A stretch of 50,657 nucleotides of DNA from Novosphingobium naphthalenivorans NBRC 102051 (GCF_001590985.1 NZ_BCTX01000036.1:1-50657), one strand, 5' to 3'. Numbered from the stretch's first letter, positions 1 through 8,099 are shown. Translations and numbers: made by a program. The notes: a model not told the origin generated them from the letters alone.

Positions 1-2
1 CA

Positions 3-599
3 GTAAGACTAAGCACATTGTGCCGCCGGATCGAGACGCACCTTGCGAGCCATTTCCCTGAAATCCGCTTCGTCCTTCGCAGCGAGCGATTTACCGGTGG
101 CCGCAAGATCACGGCCGAAGTTCTCGACGCCCCGGGTGATCTGTCCACGCGCGAAGCGCAAGAGACATTCATCACGACGGTGCGCGATCAGATCGAGCGC
201 TTCGGCTTTTGCCGCACCAACCCGCTCCAGGATTACTGGAACTGCTCGTTCTATGCCGAAGTGGCCATCGGGCAGGCTTACTGGGCGGCGCTTGCGGCCC
301 GGCGCGGGAAGGCCAATCCGGTCGATAATCTCGTCTCGCTCGCCGGCTTCAAGAAGCGCCTCAAACCCGGCGACACCCTCACTCTCGTGCACGCGCCCTT
401 CAACCATCGCGCGCTGGGCGCGGCGCGCAAGGTGATCGAGGTCCGCTCGCGGGATTTCGTGTTCGAAGGGCGCAGCTACTGTGATTTCCCGCGCGCCGCC
501 AATTTTGCCTGCGATGGACGCCTGGTGCGGATCGCGATCGGGAATGAACACGATCCGGATGCTCACCTGCTTTACGAATGGCAAGCCATCGACGGGTGA
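3..599 (+). CDS. Hypothetical protein, possibly LPD29-like, 5' end outside window
   Basis: The frame is open from the left edge and ends at 599, so the gene is probably cut by the window; the first in-window start candidate is TTG at 18 (193 aa). It is a soluble protein without membrane segments. The N-terminal part (a HFPEIRF segment followed by a basic RFTGGRK segment) resembles a domain of large polyvalent plasmid proteins often called LPD29, but this is from memory of the family and weak. Position directly upstream of a DUF932 gene fits the accessory block of sphingomonad conjugative plasmids. No function can be given. Confidence 0.55.
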   Translation, partial: VRLSTLCRRIETHLASHFPEIRFVLRSERFTGGRKITAEVLDAPGDLSTREAQETFITTVRDQIERFGFCRTNPLQDYWNCSFYAEVAIGQAYWAALAARRGKANPVDNLVSLAGFKKRLKPGDTLTLVHAPFNHRALGAARKVIEVRSRDFVFEGRSYCDFPRAANFACDGRLVRIAIGNEHDPDAHLLYEWQAIDG

Positions 600-714
600 C
601 GCCGTGCGGGACAGGTCCTGCAAGAATGCAGCGAAGGGGAGGAGGTGGGGAAGGGCGAGTGCGGGGCCAGCGCCGCTCCGGCTCATGTCCTATTCCCATA
701 CGAGGAGCCCTGTC

Positions 715-1920
715 ATGACCACATTCGCCCGTATCATCGAAAACCCTTCTGACGCGCCCGTCAGCACTGGATACCGCGTCGACATCTCGCGCGGCCAGAA
801 TATCTCTCGCGTCTCATCCGAATGGTTCTCGCGCCCCGACGATGAACGCTATCTCTCGCTCACCGAACTCCACGCCAGCGTGCGCCGCCGGGCCGACCAG
901 GCGACGACGCGGATCGTCGAAAGCAGGCAGGTGCGTGTCGAGGCGCGCAGCGAGGACCCGGAAATGCTCACGCTGATCGCGCCGGGCGACGATACGCCGA
1001 TTGCGCCGACCAACTGGTCCTTCGGGCAGCTCGCGAGTCTGGTAGGCGCCCCTGCTTCCTATCTGCGCACGCTGCCGGCAGCGCTTGCCGGGATCAACAT
1101 GCAGCACGGATTACTCTCCCATCGCGGCGAACAGGTGAAACTGCTCCAGACCGATACTGGCCGCACCGAACTGCGCGCGGTCACCGGCCCTGACTATGGC
1201 CGCATCTGGGATCACGAACTGGTGAGCGCCGTAATGCGCATTGCAGGCAACGGAACTGGCGATACCCGCTGGAAGGTCCCTGGTGTGCTCGACTGGGGCT
1301 CGATGGTTTACAACCCCCATGTCGATGTGAGCAGCGAAACAACGACGCTTTATGCCTCCGACCGCGATGTCTTCCTGTTCCTGGTCGATGACACCCATCC
1401 TATCGAGGCCGGCAAGCTTCCCAATGGCGAGCCCGATTTGTTCTTTCGGGGGTTCTATGCGTGGAACTCGGAAGTCGGCGCCAAAACCCTTGGAATTGCG
1501 ACGTTTTACCTGCGTGCAGTGTGCCAGAATCGCAACCTTTGGGGCGTCGAAAACTTCGAGGAAATCAACATCCGCCACTCGAAGTTCGCCGCCAATCGCT
1601 TCGCGCATGAAGCCGCACCCGCCCTCGCGCACTTCGCGGATTCCTCGCCCAGGAGCTTTGTCGACGGCATCAAGCAGGCCCGCGAGCGCATCGTTGCCCG
1701 CAAGGACGAGGACCGCGAGGACTTTCTGAGGAAGCGCGGTTTCTCCAAGACCGAGACCGGCAAGATCATTGCCAGCGTGCTCGCCGAGGAAGGTCGTCCG
1801 CCCGAGAGCCTCTATGACTTCGTGCAGGGGATTACCGCCCACGCGCGGAGCAAGACCAATCAGGATGCGCGGCTCGAGATCGAGGGCAAGGCGCGCAAGA
1901 TCCTCGAAAAGGTCAATTGA
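715..1920 (+). CDS. DUF932 domain protein (phage/plasmid-like protein)
   Basis: 401 aa. The ATG at 715 is chosen because GAGGAG lies about ten bases upstream; an open frame extends further 5' but lacks such a site. Features typical of DUF932 are visible: an N-terminal region followed by a FGQLASLVGAP segment, a YGRIWDHELV segment and a central FLVDDTHPIE region preceding a RGFYAWNSEVG stretch that is strongly conserved in the family. The C-terminal third is a charged helical region. DUF932 proteins are common on conjugative plasmids and phages; their biochemical role is unknown. A strong hairpin follows at 1927-1964. Confidence 0.85.
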   Translation: MTTFARIIENPSDAPVSTGYRVDISRGQNISRVSSEWFSRPDDERYLSLTELHASVRRRADQATTRIVESRQVRVEARSEDPEMLTLIAPGDDTPIAPTNWSFGQLASLVGAPASYLRTLPAALAGINMQHGLLSHRGEQVKLLQTDTGRTELRAVTGPDYGRIWDHELVSAVMRIAGNGTGDTRWKVPGVLDWGSMVYNPHVDVSSETTTLYASDRDVFLFLVDDTHPIEAGKLPNGEPDLFFRGFYAWNSEVGAKTLGIATFYLRAVCQNRNLWGVENFEEINIRHSKFAANRFAHEAAPALAHFADSSPRSFVDGIKQARERIVARKDEDREDFLRKRGFSKTETGKIIASVLAEEGRPPESLYDFVQGITAHARSKTNQDARLEIEGKARKILEKVN

Positions 1921-1926
1921 ACCGCC

Positions 1927-1964
1927 ACGTGCCGGCCACGCGATCGTCGCATCGGCCGGCACGT
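1927..1964 (+). terminator. Hairpin after DUF932 gene, terminator-like
   Basis: A perfect 11-bp stem (ACGTGCCGGCC at 1927-1937 pairing with 1954-1964) with a 16-base loop starts six bases after the DUF932 stop and is followed by CCCCATTTTC. The T-run is imperfect, so termination is likely but not certain. Confidence 0.5.
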
Positions 1965-1993
1965 CCCCATTTTCATTATCGTTGGAGGTGCCT

Positions 1994-2281
1994 GTGGAAT
2001 TCGGGCGCTATCTCGTGCTCAGCACATCGCATGTGTGCCTGAGCACAGCCGACCGGCTCGATGCCTGGGCCGCGCTCGACCGCTCGCTTCGGCCACTGGC
2101 CGTCGCATCGACCCATGAAGGCTGGTTCGTGGCCAGCCGCGAAATCCCCGAACCCTACTGCCGGAAGGTTCCCCTGGAGCTTCTGGCGGCCATGCGCTTC
2201 GCCCGGGATCTGGGGTGCAGTTACCTGCTGTTTGACTGCGATGCCGACACCATTGATGCCCTGCCGGTGTTTCCGTGGTGA
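1994..2281 (+). CDS. DUF5983 family protein
   Basis: 95 aa starting with GTG at 1994; GGAGG lies at 1984-1988, just upstream. The sequence has the DUF5983 plan: an N-terminal LSTSHV segment, a middle WFV segment, a FARDLGCSYLLFD segment and a C-terminal DALPVFPW tail ending in Trp. Family members occur on plasmids and integrative elements next to DUF932 and DUF736 genes, as here. No enzymatic function is known. The upstream open extension of this frame lies inside the DUF932 gene and is not used. Confidence 0.75.
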   Translation: MEFGRYLVLSTSHVCLSTADRLDAWAALDRSLRPLAVASTHEGWFVASREIPEPYCRKVPLELLAAMRFARDLGCSYLLFDCDADTIDALPVFPW

Positions 2282-2371
2282 CTCCGGCCCTGCGTTTGCC
2301 AGGAGCGCGAGGCACAGTGTGAGCGGTGAAACCATTACAGCCCTGCCGGCATGCATGACAACAAACCCACA

Positions 2372-2397
2372 TTTCTGTAAATGGTCGTTTGTAGAAA
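2372..2397. promoter_or_regulatory. Imperfect palindrome upstream of antitoxin gene
   Basis: TTTCTGTAAA (2372-2381) and TTTGTAGAAA (2388-2397) form an inverted repeat matching at 8 of 10 positions, 16 bases before the antitoxin ATG. Ribbon-helix-helix antitoxins usually repress their own promoter at such sites; this assignment is inference. Confidence 0.4.
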
Positions 2398-2412
2398 CTT
2401 GCGAGGCCCCCC

Positions 2413-2667
2413 ATGAGTCGGCTCACCATCGATATCTCCGAGCAGCAGCACCAGAGCCTGAAGGCCCTGGCGGCCTTGCAGGGCAAGACGATCCGGCAGT
2501 ATGCGATCGAGCGGCTTTTTCCGGCCGATGGTGACACCGATCAGCCTTGGGCTGAACTGAAAGCGCTTCTGGGCGAACGGATCGACCAAGGCCTTGCGGG
2601 CGGTATTTCAGGCAAGAGCATTGGTACGATACTTGATGAGGAGCTCGGCGAGGATCGCCGGGATTGA
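2413..2667 (+). CDS. Ribbon-helix-helix antitoxin, orphan
   Basis: 84 aa. The N-terminus (MSRLTIDISEQQHQSLKALA) is the beta-strand plus helix of a ribbon-helix-helix DNA-binding fold as found in plasmid-borne RelB/ParD-type antitoxins; the C-terminal half with a KALLGERIDQGLAGG segment and a TILDEEL tail is like the toxin-wrapping part of these proteins. A RelE/ParE toxin gene would be expected directly downstream, but none of the downstream frames looks like one. It is therefore an orphan antitoxin or one whose toxin has been lost. An inverted repeat just upstream may be its operator. Confidence 0.75.
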   Translation: MSRLTIDISEQQHQSLKALAALQGKTIRQYAIERLFPADGDTDQPWAELKALLGERIDQGLAGGISGKSIGTILDEELGEDRRD

Positions 2668-2726
2668 CGATCAGCCCGTTCGGGCGACATTGATGATCGC
2701 GGCGAACCCTGGATTGGAGAAGCTCC

Positions 2727-2933
2727 ATGCACAATGCCGATACCGGCTGCACGCTATCGCCGCGCCGGGCAGAACTCACAAATTTTGATCGGGCTTATAA
2801 TGTTGCCCTCCGCGCGCGCCAGCAAACGGGTCTGCGCCAGTTTATCGTCAGGACCGGCAATCCATTTCAACCGATCCGCACAAGTTGTCTGGCGCCTGGC
2901 AACGACGAAATCATTCTCGCGCTTGTCGCATGA
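2727..2933 (+). CDS. Small hypothetical protein
   Basis: 68 aa, preceded by GGAGAAGCTCC about ten bases from the ATG. The protein reads as a plausible compact domain (an RAYNVALRARQQTG helix followed by a FIVRTGNPFQP strand-turn and a C-terminal hydrophobic strand) and similar small proteins occur in sphingomonad plasmids by my recollection. It occupies the position where the toxin of the preceding antitoxin would be, but has no RelE/ParE features. Function unknown; coding status moderately supported. Confidence 0.45.
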   Translation: MHNADTGCTLSPRRAELTNFDRAYNVALRARQQTGLRQFIVRTGNPFQPIRTSCLAPGNDEIILALVA

Positions 2934-3076
2934 AGCGGCGGCCATTCGCCGCGCCTGCTGCCGTCAACCATTGCCGCGTTGGGCGGTGATCTGCGACGCA
3001 TGACAAGAGGTGTAAATTGTGCCATGTATTCTAAATTATGTCACAATGTTGATCATCAGCCATATGGGCCTGCGCT

Positions 3077-3322
3077 ATGACAATCCAGATTTCGATAACA
3101 CCCAGCGGCAGGCTGAGCTTGCCCGCCGATATCCGCAAGCGGCTTGGCCTTGCAGGTGGCGGCTCGCTGATCGTCGAGGAAACCCCTGACGGCGTGATCT
3201 TGCGCACTGTCGCCCAGTCGGTCGCGCACGCCCGCGCGCTCGCCCGAAAATATACCGCTGACCGGCCTGATGCCTCAGTCGATGCGTTTCTCGCAAACCG
3301 GCGTGAAGACAGCGGGGCATGA
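3077..3322 (+). CDS. vapB: VapB-type antitoxin, AbrB/SpoVT fold
   Basis: 81 aa. The N-terminal half (SITPSGRLSLPADIRKRLGL) is a swapped-hairpin AbrB-type DNA-binding domain; the C-terminal half with a RALARKYTADR segment would bind and neutralise the toxin. The stop codon overlaps the start of the PIN-domain toxin gene (ATGA at 3319-3322), the usual arrangement for vapBC, indicating translational coupling. Such antitoxins repress their own operon; no clear operator was recognised upstream. Confidence 0.9.
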   Translation: MTIQISITPSGRLSLPADIRKRLGLAGGGSLIVEETPDGVILRTVAQSVAHARALARKYTADRPDASVDAFLANRREDSGA

Positions 3323-3708
3323 GCGCATTCATTCTCGATGCGTCCGCGCTCCTGGCCATGCTCCGGGAGGAGCCTGGCGGTGACAAGGTGGCCGAAGCGC
3401 TTGGCGATGCGCGCATGAGCGTGGTCAACTACGCGGAAGTCGTCAGTCACTTCATTCACAATGGTATGCCCCCACACAAAGTGGATGACATGCTGCATCC
3501 CTTGCCAATCTCCCTTGTTCCGGCTGATGCCGATATCGCGCGGCTTGCAGGGCACTTGCGTGCCTTGACTGCTGACGCCGGACTGTCTCTGGGCGACCGC
3601 TTCTGTCTGGCCCTGGCCTCGATTGAGAATGTGCCGGCCTGGACATCGGACCGACAGTGGAGCGCAGTTGCCGAAAAGGTAGGTGTTGAAGTGGTCTCCA
3701 TTCGGTGA
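3319..3708 (+). CDS. vapC: VapC-type PIN-domain ribonuclease toxin
   Basis: 129 aa. PIN-domain acidic residues are visible: the first Asp in the N-terminal FILDASALLA motif, a Glu in the NYAEV motif, an Asp in LSLGDRFCLA and an Asp in the TSDRQW motif, which together form the metal site of VapC endoribonucleases that usually cut initiator tRNA or rRNA. The gene is complete and overlaps vapB by four bases. Together they form an apparently intact plasmid-maintenance module. Confidence 0.92.
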   Translation: MSAFILDASALLAMLREEPGGDKVAEALGDARMSVVNYAEVVSHFIHNGMPPHKVDDMLHPLPISLVPADADIARLAGHLRALTADAGLSLGDRFCLALASIENVPAWTSDRQWSAVAEKVGVEVVSIR

Positions 3709-3926
3709 AAGCGGATGGAACGGGCCGCCGACCCTATCGTCGATCCGCCAGCGATAGCCTTGGTTTGGCCAAGGAACTGGAAGCAACGCGTCAGGTGCGG
3801 CTCCATGCGCTTCGCGCCGAGATCGAGCATGGCGCCACCAGCGGCCCCGGCATTTCCGGCGATCAGGTATTCGCGAACGCCCGCAAGTGCATCGCCGGCA
3901 TCGCCGCCGGCGCTACGAACAGTTGA
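3705..3926 (+). pseudogene. ParD-like antitoxin remnant
   Basis: A 73-codon frame begins with a GTG overlapping the vapC stop. Its C-terminal half (an RLHALRAEIEHGATSGPG segment followed by a VFANAR helix) resembles the C-terminal end of CopG/ParD antitoxins, which end in an ALRxxIxxGxxSGP stretch. The N-terminal DNA-binding part is not recognisable and no ParE toxin follows, so a decayed antitoxin is the best reading. It could also be a short unrelated protein. Confidence 0.35.
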
Positions 3927-4112
3927 TCGATCTGCAGCCTTCTTCTGCGCCGCGACGCGGAAACACCAGGATAGCATCTGCCATATGTTAAGCCTTGATC
4001 ATTGCGGAGGATCGCCGGACAGGGGGCGCATGGTCTTGCCGCGAATCAATTGCTGGACGTTCCGTGCTCACACTGGCGCACACGGTGCGCTGCGCTTGAA
4101 AGCCATGGTTTG

Positions 4113-4325
4113 ATGGCGTCGCACCATCCTACCTATCGCCGCCTTACTGGCCTGCTGCGCCTCAACGGCCGCAGCGCCGTTCTCGAAACGGGCGATGGGG
4201 ATTTGATCTTCCTCGTTTCCGAGGACGATCTTGCCCCATTCCATGACCAACAGGTTGTCGCCGAGGGCCAGATGGCCGGACCAGACCGCCTCACGTTGAC
4301 CTGGATTGCTCCAGCTTCAGCCTGA
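4113..4325 (+). CDS. Small DUF5818-like protein
   Basis: 70 aa from the ATG at 4113. The pattern (RRLTGLLRLNG, then an LETGDGDLIFLV strand, then a VVAEGQM strand and a C-terminal LTLTWI) is a small all-beta fold similar to DUF5818 proteins of sphingomonads, in which an upstream TGxL motif precedes a DG-containing strand pair. The start could also be further upstream in the same frame. Function unknown. Confidence 0.5.
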   Translation: MASHHPTYRRLTGLLRLNGRSAVLETGDGDLIFLVSEDDLAPFHDQQVVAEGQMAGPDRLTLTWIAPASA

Positions 4326-4409
4326 CCTCGGCATGCACCGTGTGATTGGAAACTGAGGTGCGGTGATCCGGAACGCGACCGGATAGCCCCTTCATCCCCC
4401 AGGCGCTGA

Positions 4410-4601
4410 TCAGTTCCGCCTTCGCCGCGAACCAGCAGTGCGCTCAAGTTCGGCCGCGGAAACTTCGAGATCCACAGCAAGCTGGGTGAGGGCGCGTGCT
4501 GCGCCCAGCCGCATCATGCCGTCGTCTTGCGCGCCTGAACACCCGCGCGCTGCGCGCTTGCGCGTAAGGTCCGCCACGGTGCGAAGCGTTTCCGAGTCCA
4601 T
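4410..4601 (-). CDS. Small hypothetical protein
   Basis: 63 aa on the minus strand from the ATG ending at 4601; an AGGGG stands rather far upstream. The composition (a VADLTRKRAARG helix, a DDGMMRLGAARALTQLAVDL helix) suggests a helical bundle and reads like a real protein, but I cannot name the family. It is the only minus-strand gene in this block apart from the one ending at 8207. An upstream extension of the frame is open but has proline-arginine-rich shadow-like composition. Confidence 0.4.
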   Translation of the reverse strand: MDSETLRTVADLTRKRAARGCSGAQDDGMMRLGAARALTQLAVDLEVSAAELERTAGSRRRRN

Positions 4602-4795
4602 AGCGGAACAATACCCCTGAAATAGGGAGCGAGCCAGTCCGCCCAGGTTGGCGGACGGCGTGGCGCGAGAGGGAAGGGTGTTGCGCCCGGCCACGCAAGG
4701 ATGAGGCCGCTACGGCGGGATACAGAGGAGAGGAGGTCCGGAGAAGGTGTCGCGAAGAAATGGTTCGAGAGCGACATCATCAAGGAGTGAAGATC

Positions 4796-5257
4796 ATGAA
4801 CATTGGAGAAGTTCGCAGCGTCAATGGCCGCCTTACCGGGGCCATCGCCACCCGCACCATCGACCTGCCGCGTATCGGTTTGCGCAAGGTCGAGAGCATG
4901 AGCGACCGAGCGCCTGCTTACGAGATCCTGGCGCTCAACGTCGCCCGGCGCTGGGTGCAGATCGGGGCGCTGTGGGAGGCCTTTTCAAAGAAGACCGGGG
5001 AAGCGTTCCTTGCCGGATCGGTCGATGATCCGGGCCTTCCCGAACCGCTGCCCGTCGCGCTCTTCCCGACCGAAGATGGCGGCTACACCATCGCCTGGCG
5101 GCGCGAGACCATGCGGTCCGAGTTTGCCGGTGGCTTCGGCGGGATGCAGCGCTCCTACGACGAGCGTGGGCAGGAAGGCTTCGGTGGCAGCACTGCAGGA
5201 GCCGATGGCGCGCTGATGGCCGCCGGTGCCGATGAGGGCGACGAACCGCTGTTCTGA
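4796..5257 (+). CDS. DUF736 family protein
   Basis: 153 aa. The ATG at 4796 is chosen because AAGGAG stands at 4782-4787 and because DUF736 proteins begin with MNIGEV-like residues. The N-terminal domain has the typical NGRLTGAIATRTIDLP segment; a middle PAYEILALN segment and a GALWEAFSKKTGEAFL segment complete the domain. The last third is glycine-rich with an acidic end. DUF736 genes are frequent next to conjugation genes in alphaproteobacterial plasmids; role unknown. A Rho-independent terminator follows at 5281. Confidence 0.85.
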   Translation: MNIGEVRSVNGRLTGAIATRTIDLPRIGLRKVESMSDRAPAYEILALNVARRWVQIGALWEAFSKKTGEAFLAGSVDDPGLPEPLPVALFPTEDGGYTIAWRRETMRSEFAGGFGGMQRSYDERGQEGFGGSTAGADGALMAAGADEGDEPLF

Positions 5258-5280
5258 TCCTGCACGAACAGCACCTTGCG

Positions 5281-5320
5281 AAGGCCGGGGCGCAATCAGC
5301 GCCTCCGGCCTTTTCTTGTT
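5281..5320 (+). terminator. Rho-independent terminator after DUF736 gene
   Basis: AAGGCCGG-GGCGC (5281-5293) pairs with GCGCC-T-CCGGCCTT (5299-5312) with one bulged T and a five-base loop, followed by TTCTTGTT. It ends 29 bases before the next ATG, so the DUF2493 gene probably has its own promoter or depends on read-through. Confidence 0.75.
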
Positions 5321-5348
5321 CAGATCCCGAGATGTGAAAGGCCTTGCC

Positions 5349-6347
5349 ATGAACAGCACACCGCCCACGCGCAGCGTCGATCGCTTCGCCGACCTCAAAA
5401 CCCTCTATGCCGAAATGACCGCTACCCCGGAATTCCAGGCGGCGTTCGGCGACCCGCTTGCTGTTTCCATCACCCAGCCGGGCGAGGAACCGGGTGAACA
5501 TGATATGCCCGAACCCTTCGCGGCGCAGGCCGAATGCGGCGGTGTCATCGCCGCGATCTTCGACCTGTTCACCGGCACTCGGCTCGAACCGCTCGCCCCC
5601 GAAATTGCCTGGGGTTTCGTCAACAGTTTCCACTTCGTTGCCGGAAAACTGGAACGGCGCGAGGACGCTATTGCCCTCGAACTGGGTGATCTGGCGCGCC
5701 ATCCTGACATGAGCGAGGTCTACAACAACGAGCTCGAAGAGAAGCAGCTGCTGTGCCAGTCGCTCGCCGAGCAGCGCGCCGCTATCGAATGCATGCGCGA
5801 TTACGCGGCGGAGATGTACCGGGTGCAGTCGGGCTGGCCCTGGTCTCCGGCGCGCGGCAGCAAGGCCTCCTCGGCCTCGTCCGCGAGCCAGATCGCGGCG
5901 CTCGATTTCCTGCGAGCCCGCGAACTGGCCGCGCGCGAGAAGCACAGTCCCAAGGGACCTGTTGTCGTGTTTTCGGGTCCCGCCCAATGGCACGACTGGG
6001 AAACGCTGTGGGCGCGGCTCGACGAGATCAAGGCGCGCGTGCCGCACATGACATTGGTGACGACCGGACAGCGGAAGGGCGCCGATGCCATCGCGGCGGC
6101 CTGGGCCGCGCGCCCGGAAAACAGCGTGCCGCTGGTTGCCTACGGGCTCTACGGTTCGGGCCGTAAGACGGCCTTCACCCGCAACCGCAAGCTGGCGGAA
6201 CTGAAGCCGGTCGAAGCGCTGCTGTGCGAAGGTTCAGGCCTTCAGGCGAATCTCTATCAGGTTCTGCGCGAGGCCCATGTTCCGATCCATGCGTTCCGCA
6301 AGACGGACCAGATCGATGACACCGCTGTCCCGTGTATGCGGGCATGA
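5349..6347 (+). CDS. DUF2493 (SLOG-like) protein, paralogue 1
   Basis: 332 aa from the ATG at 5349. The N-terminal two-thirds is helical with a LAPEIAWGFVNSFHF segment and a LLCQSLAEQRAAIECMRDYA helix. The C-terminal third is the DUF2493 domain: a strand KGPVVVFSG, a helix with WETLWARLDEIKARVP, a KGADAIAAAWA helix and a TRNRKLAELKPVEALLCEGSG segment resembling the nucleotide-binding loop of SLOG/YspA-type Rossmann proteins. These are thought to bind or process a nucleotide-derived ligand; exact ligand unknown. A related protein lies at 7070-8050. Confidence 0.85.
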   Translation: MNSTPPTRSVDRFADLKTLYAEMTATPEFQAAFGDPLAVSITQPGEEPGEHDMPEPFAAQAECGGVIAAIFDLFTGTRLEPLAPEIAWGFVNSFHFVAGKLERREDAIALELGDLARHPDMSEVYNNELEEKQLLCQSLAEQRAAIECMRDYAAEMYRVQSGWPWSPARGSKASSASSASQIAALDFLRARELAAREKHSPKGPVVVFSGPAQWHDWETLWARLDEIKARVPHMTLVTTGQRKGADAIAAAWAARPENSVPLVAYGLYGSGRKTAFTRNRKLAELKPVEALLCEGSGLQANLYQVLREAHVPIHAFRKTDQIDDTAVPCMRA

Positions 6348-6364
6348 CGCCGGCCTGATCATCC

Positions 6365-6388
6365 GGGGCAGGGCCTTTGGCCTGCCCC
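6365..6388 (+). terminator. Hairpin after DUF2493 paralogue 1
   Basis: GGGGCAGG (6365-6372) pairs with CCTGCCCC (6381-6388), 17 bases after the stop codon. There is no T-run, so it may attenuate or stabilise the upstream mRNA rather than terminate. Confidence 0.4.
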
Positions 6389-6415
6389 ATCATATTCCCA
6401 GGACAGGAGGTTCGC

Positions 6416-6658
6416 ATGGCAATCCCCGAACCCTATCGCCGCAATTTCGAGACGCTCCTTCGCGCTGCGGCCGATGGCAATCTCGCACTGCTGGAATGTA
6501 CCGATGCCCTGACCGGCGTTCCTCGCTACGTCGTCACGGCCGTGGGCCGCGACGGAGACGATTTCGTTATGACGCCCTTCGGGCATCTCCATGACGGCAA
6601 CCCTTTTGACGCCTACCTTCCGCCTGATCCGGGCGATGGCCCACTACCACGAGCATGA
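6416..6658 (+). CDS. DUF6117 family protein
   Basis: 80 aa; the ATG at 6416 follows CAGGAGG by five bases, which decides the start. The sequence matches the DUF6117 plan: a YRRNFETLLRAAADGNLALLE segment in which an N-terminal helix precedes a short strand, then CTDALTGVPRYVV, then MTPFGHLHDGNPFDAY and a proline-rich end. These small proteins co-occur with DUF2493 and DUF736 genes on sphingomonad plasmids. Function unknown. Confidence 0.75.
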   Translation: MAIPEPYRRNFETLLRAAADGNLALLECTDALTGVPRYVVTAVGRDGDDFVMTPFGHLHDGNPFDAYLPPDPGDGPLPRA

Positions 6659-7069
6659 CGAGGGCAGCGCGGACAGGATTGGTCCGCGCGACTGAACCGA
6701 ACAATTCGGGCTGGCCGCACTCCTCGCGCGCCAGCCCATTTTTGTGCTGCCGGGGAATTCACACCTTCCGCTGATCCCACCGGTAAAGACGCACCCGCGA
6801 ACCATGCAAAAGCCCCGCCATGGGCATCGAGCCCATGCCAGGGCTCGGGCGTATGGGGCAGGCGCCCGTGTATTATTCTCTCTTCCAACAAGTCCAAGTA
6901 TGGCACGGGGTCAGCCCCGGCCTCAAGGATCGACGGCCCCTCCAATTTGCTGCGCAAATCGGTTCCTCCGTCGCCCGCTTCGCGGCCGGGCTGCGCCCGG
7001 TCCTTGACCCCGGCGCTCGCAGCCCGTGCCCGAGGGGAAGCCTCTTTTCCTGAATTCAAGGAGGCTACG
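6659..7069. other. Gene-free spacer with several perfect hairpins
   Basis: 411 bases without a convincing gene. Inverted repeats seen: 6667-6674 with 6682-6689 (8 bp), 6819-6825 with 6831-6837 (CATGGGC arms, 7 bp, 5-base loop), 6846-6851 with 6863-6868 (6 bp), 6986-6991 with 6995-7000 (CCGGGC arms, 3-base loop). No T-runs follow. An AAGGAGG ribosome-binding site for the next gene sits at 7058-7064. Confidence 0.6.
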
Positions 7070-8050
7070 ATGAACACCAAGCGCACCATTCGCGACTTTT
7101 CAGAAATCGCCGATCTCATCGCCGCGGAAACCATGACGCCGGCGGATGGCTTCTCCACCGCTTTCGAAACCGGCCTCGATGCGAGCCGCATGGGTATCGC
7201 CGAAGACGAACTGACCTGCGACATGCCGGATGCCATGCAGGCCCAGCTCGCCACAGAAATGCTGGTCGCCACGCTCTTCGATGTGCTGCGCGATACCCGC
7301 ATCGAAAGCCTTGCGCCGCGTCTGGCCTGGGGGATCGTCAACTCCTTCCACAAGGTGGCTGAACAGCTCGACGGCGAAGCCGACCGGGCGGCGATGAAGG
7401 TTCGCGATCTCGCCCGCGATGCCGATGGCAGCGAGGTGCTGATGGGCGAACTGGAGGAAGCGCAGGTGCTCTGCCAGTCGCTGGACGAAGCACGCGAAGC
7501 GGTGGCCTGCATGCGCGATCACGCGGCGGCAACCTACCTTGCCGAAAGCGGGCGGCCATGGTCCTCCCCGAGGGGCTCGCTGGTCTCCTCCAAGCGCACC
7601 GCCTCGGTGGTCGCCGCGCAGGACTTCCTCGCCGCGCGGCGGATCCGCAAGGCCGAGACGCACGCACCGAAAGGTCCGGTGGTGGTCTTTTCCGGAGGAC
7701 AGGTGTGGGAGGATCACGAGCTTCTTACCGAAGCGCTGGATGCGGTGAAGGCGCGGGTCCCGAACATGGTGTTGGCGACCACAGCACAGGACAAGGGCTG
7801 CGATGCGATCGCGGCGGCCTGGGCGGCGCGGAGCGGCACCATGCTCATCGCCTTCACGCTCGACCGGCGTCTCGGCAAGCGGGCGGGGTTCGCGCGCAAC
7901 GAGCAACTCCTGGCCCTGCGTCCGGTTGAAGCGATCGTGTGCGAAGGCTCCGGGCTGCAGTCGCATCTTGCCCGTGAGGTGAGGGCCAAGCGGATACCGG
8001 CGCACTTCTTCGCGCTGAAGGACCAGCGCTCCAATCGGGCCGCAGCGTAA
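7070..8050 (+). CDS. DUF2493 (SLOG-like) protein, paralogue 2
   Basis: 326 aa; AAGGAGG is five bases before the ATG at 7070. It shares the layout of the protein at 5349-6347: a RLAWGIVNSFHKVAEQL segment, a VLCQSLDEAREAVACMRDHA helix, then the DUF2493 domain with KGPVVVFSG, KGCDAIAAAWAA and a FARNEQLLALRPVEAIVCEGSG segment. N-termini and linkers differ considerably, so the duplication is old. The gene ends in a strong terminator at 8063. Ligand and role unknown. Confidence 0.85.
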   Translation: MNTKRTIRDFSEIADLIAAETMTPADGFSTAFETGLDASRMGIAEDELTCDMPDAMQAQLATEMLVATLFDVLRDTRIESLAPRLAWGIVNSFHKVAEQLDGEADRAAMKVRDLARDADGSEVLMGELEEAQVLCQSLDEAREAVACMRDHAAATYLAESGRPWSSPRGSLVSSKRTASVVAAQDFLAARRIRKAETHAPKGPVVVFSGGQVWEDHELLTEALDAVKARVPNMVLATTAQDKGCDAIAAAWAARSGTMLIAFTLDRRLGKRAGFARNEQLLALRPVEAIVCEGSGLQSHLAREVRAKRIPAHFFALKDQRSNRAAA

Positions 8051-8062
8051 GAGGGGAGCAAG

Positions 8063-8099
8063 GACCGGTCGGGCTTCGGCTCGGCCGGTCTCTCTTTTT
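8063..8099 (+). terminator. Strong Rho-independent terminator after DUF2493 paralogue 2
   Basis: A 12-bp stem (8063-8074 with 8079-8090, two G.T pairs) closed by a C(TTCG)G tetraloop is followed by TCTCTTTTT. Placed 13 bases after the stop codon. Confidence 0.85.

Noticed and set aside
10..2000. Minus-strand open frames opposite the first genes
   Set aside because: Antisense to the DUF932 and upstream genes, with no recognisable domains and no ribosome-binding sites.
2594..2788. Possible toxin gene after the orphan antitoxin
   Set aside because: The translation has no RelE/ParE features and starts inside the antitoxin gene in another frame.
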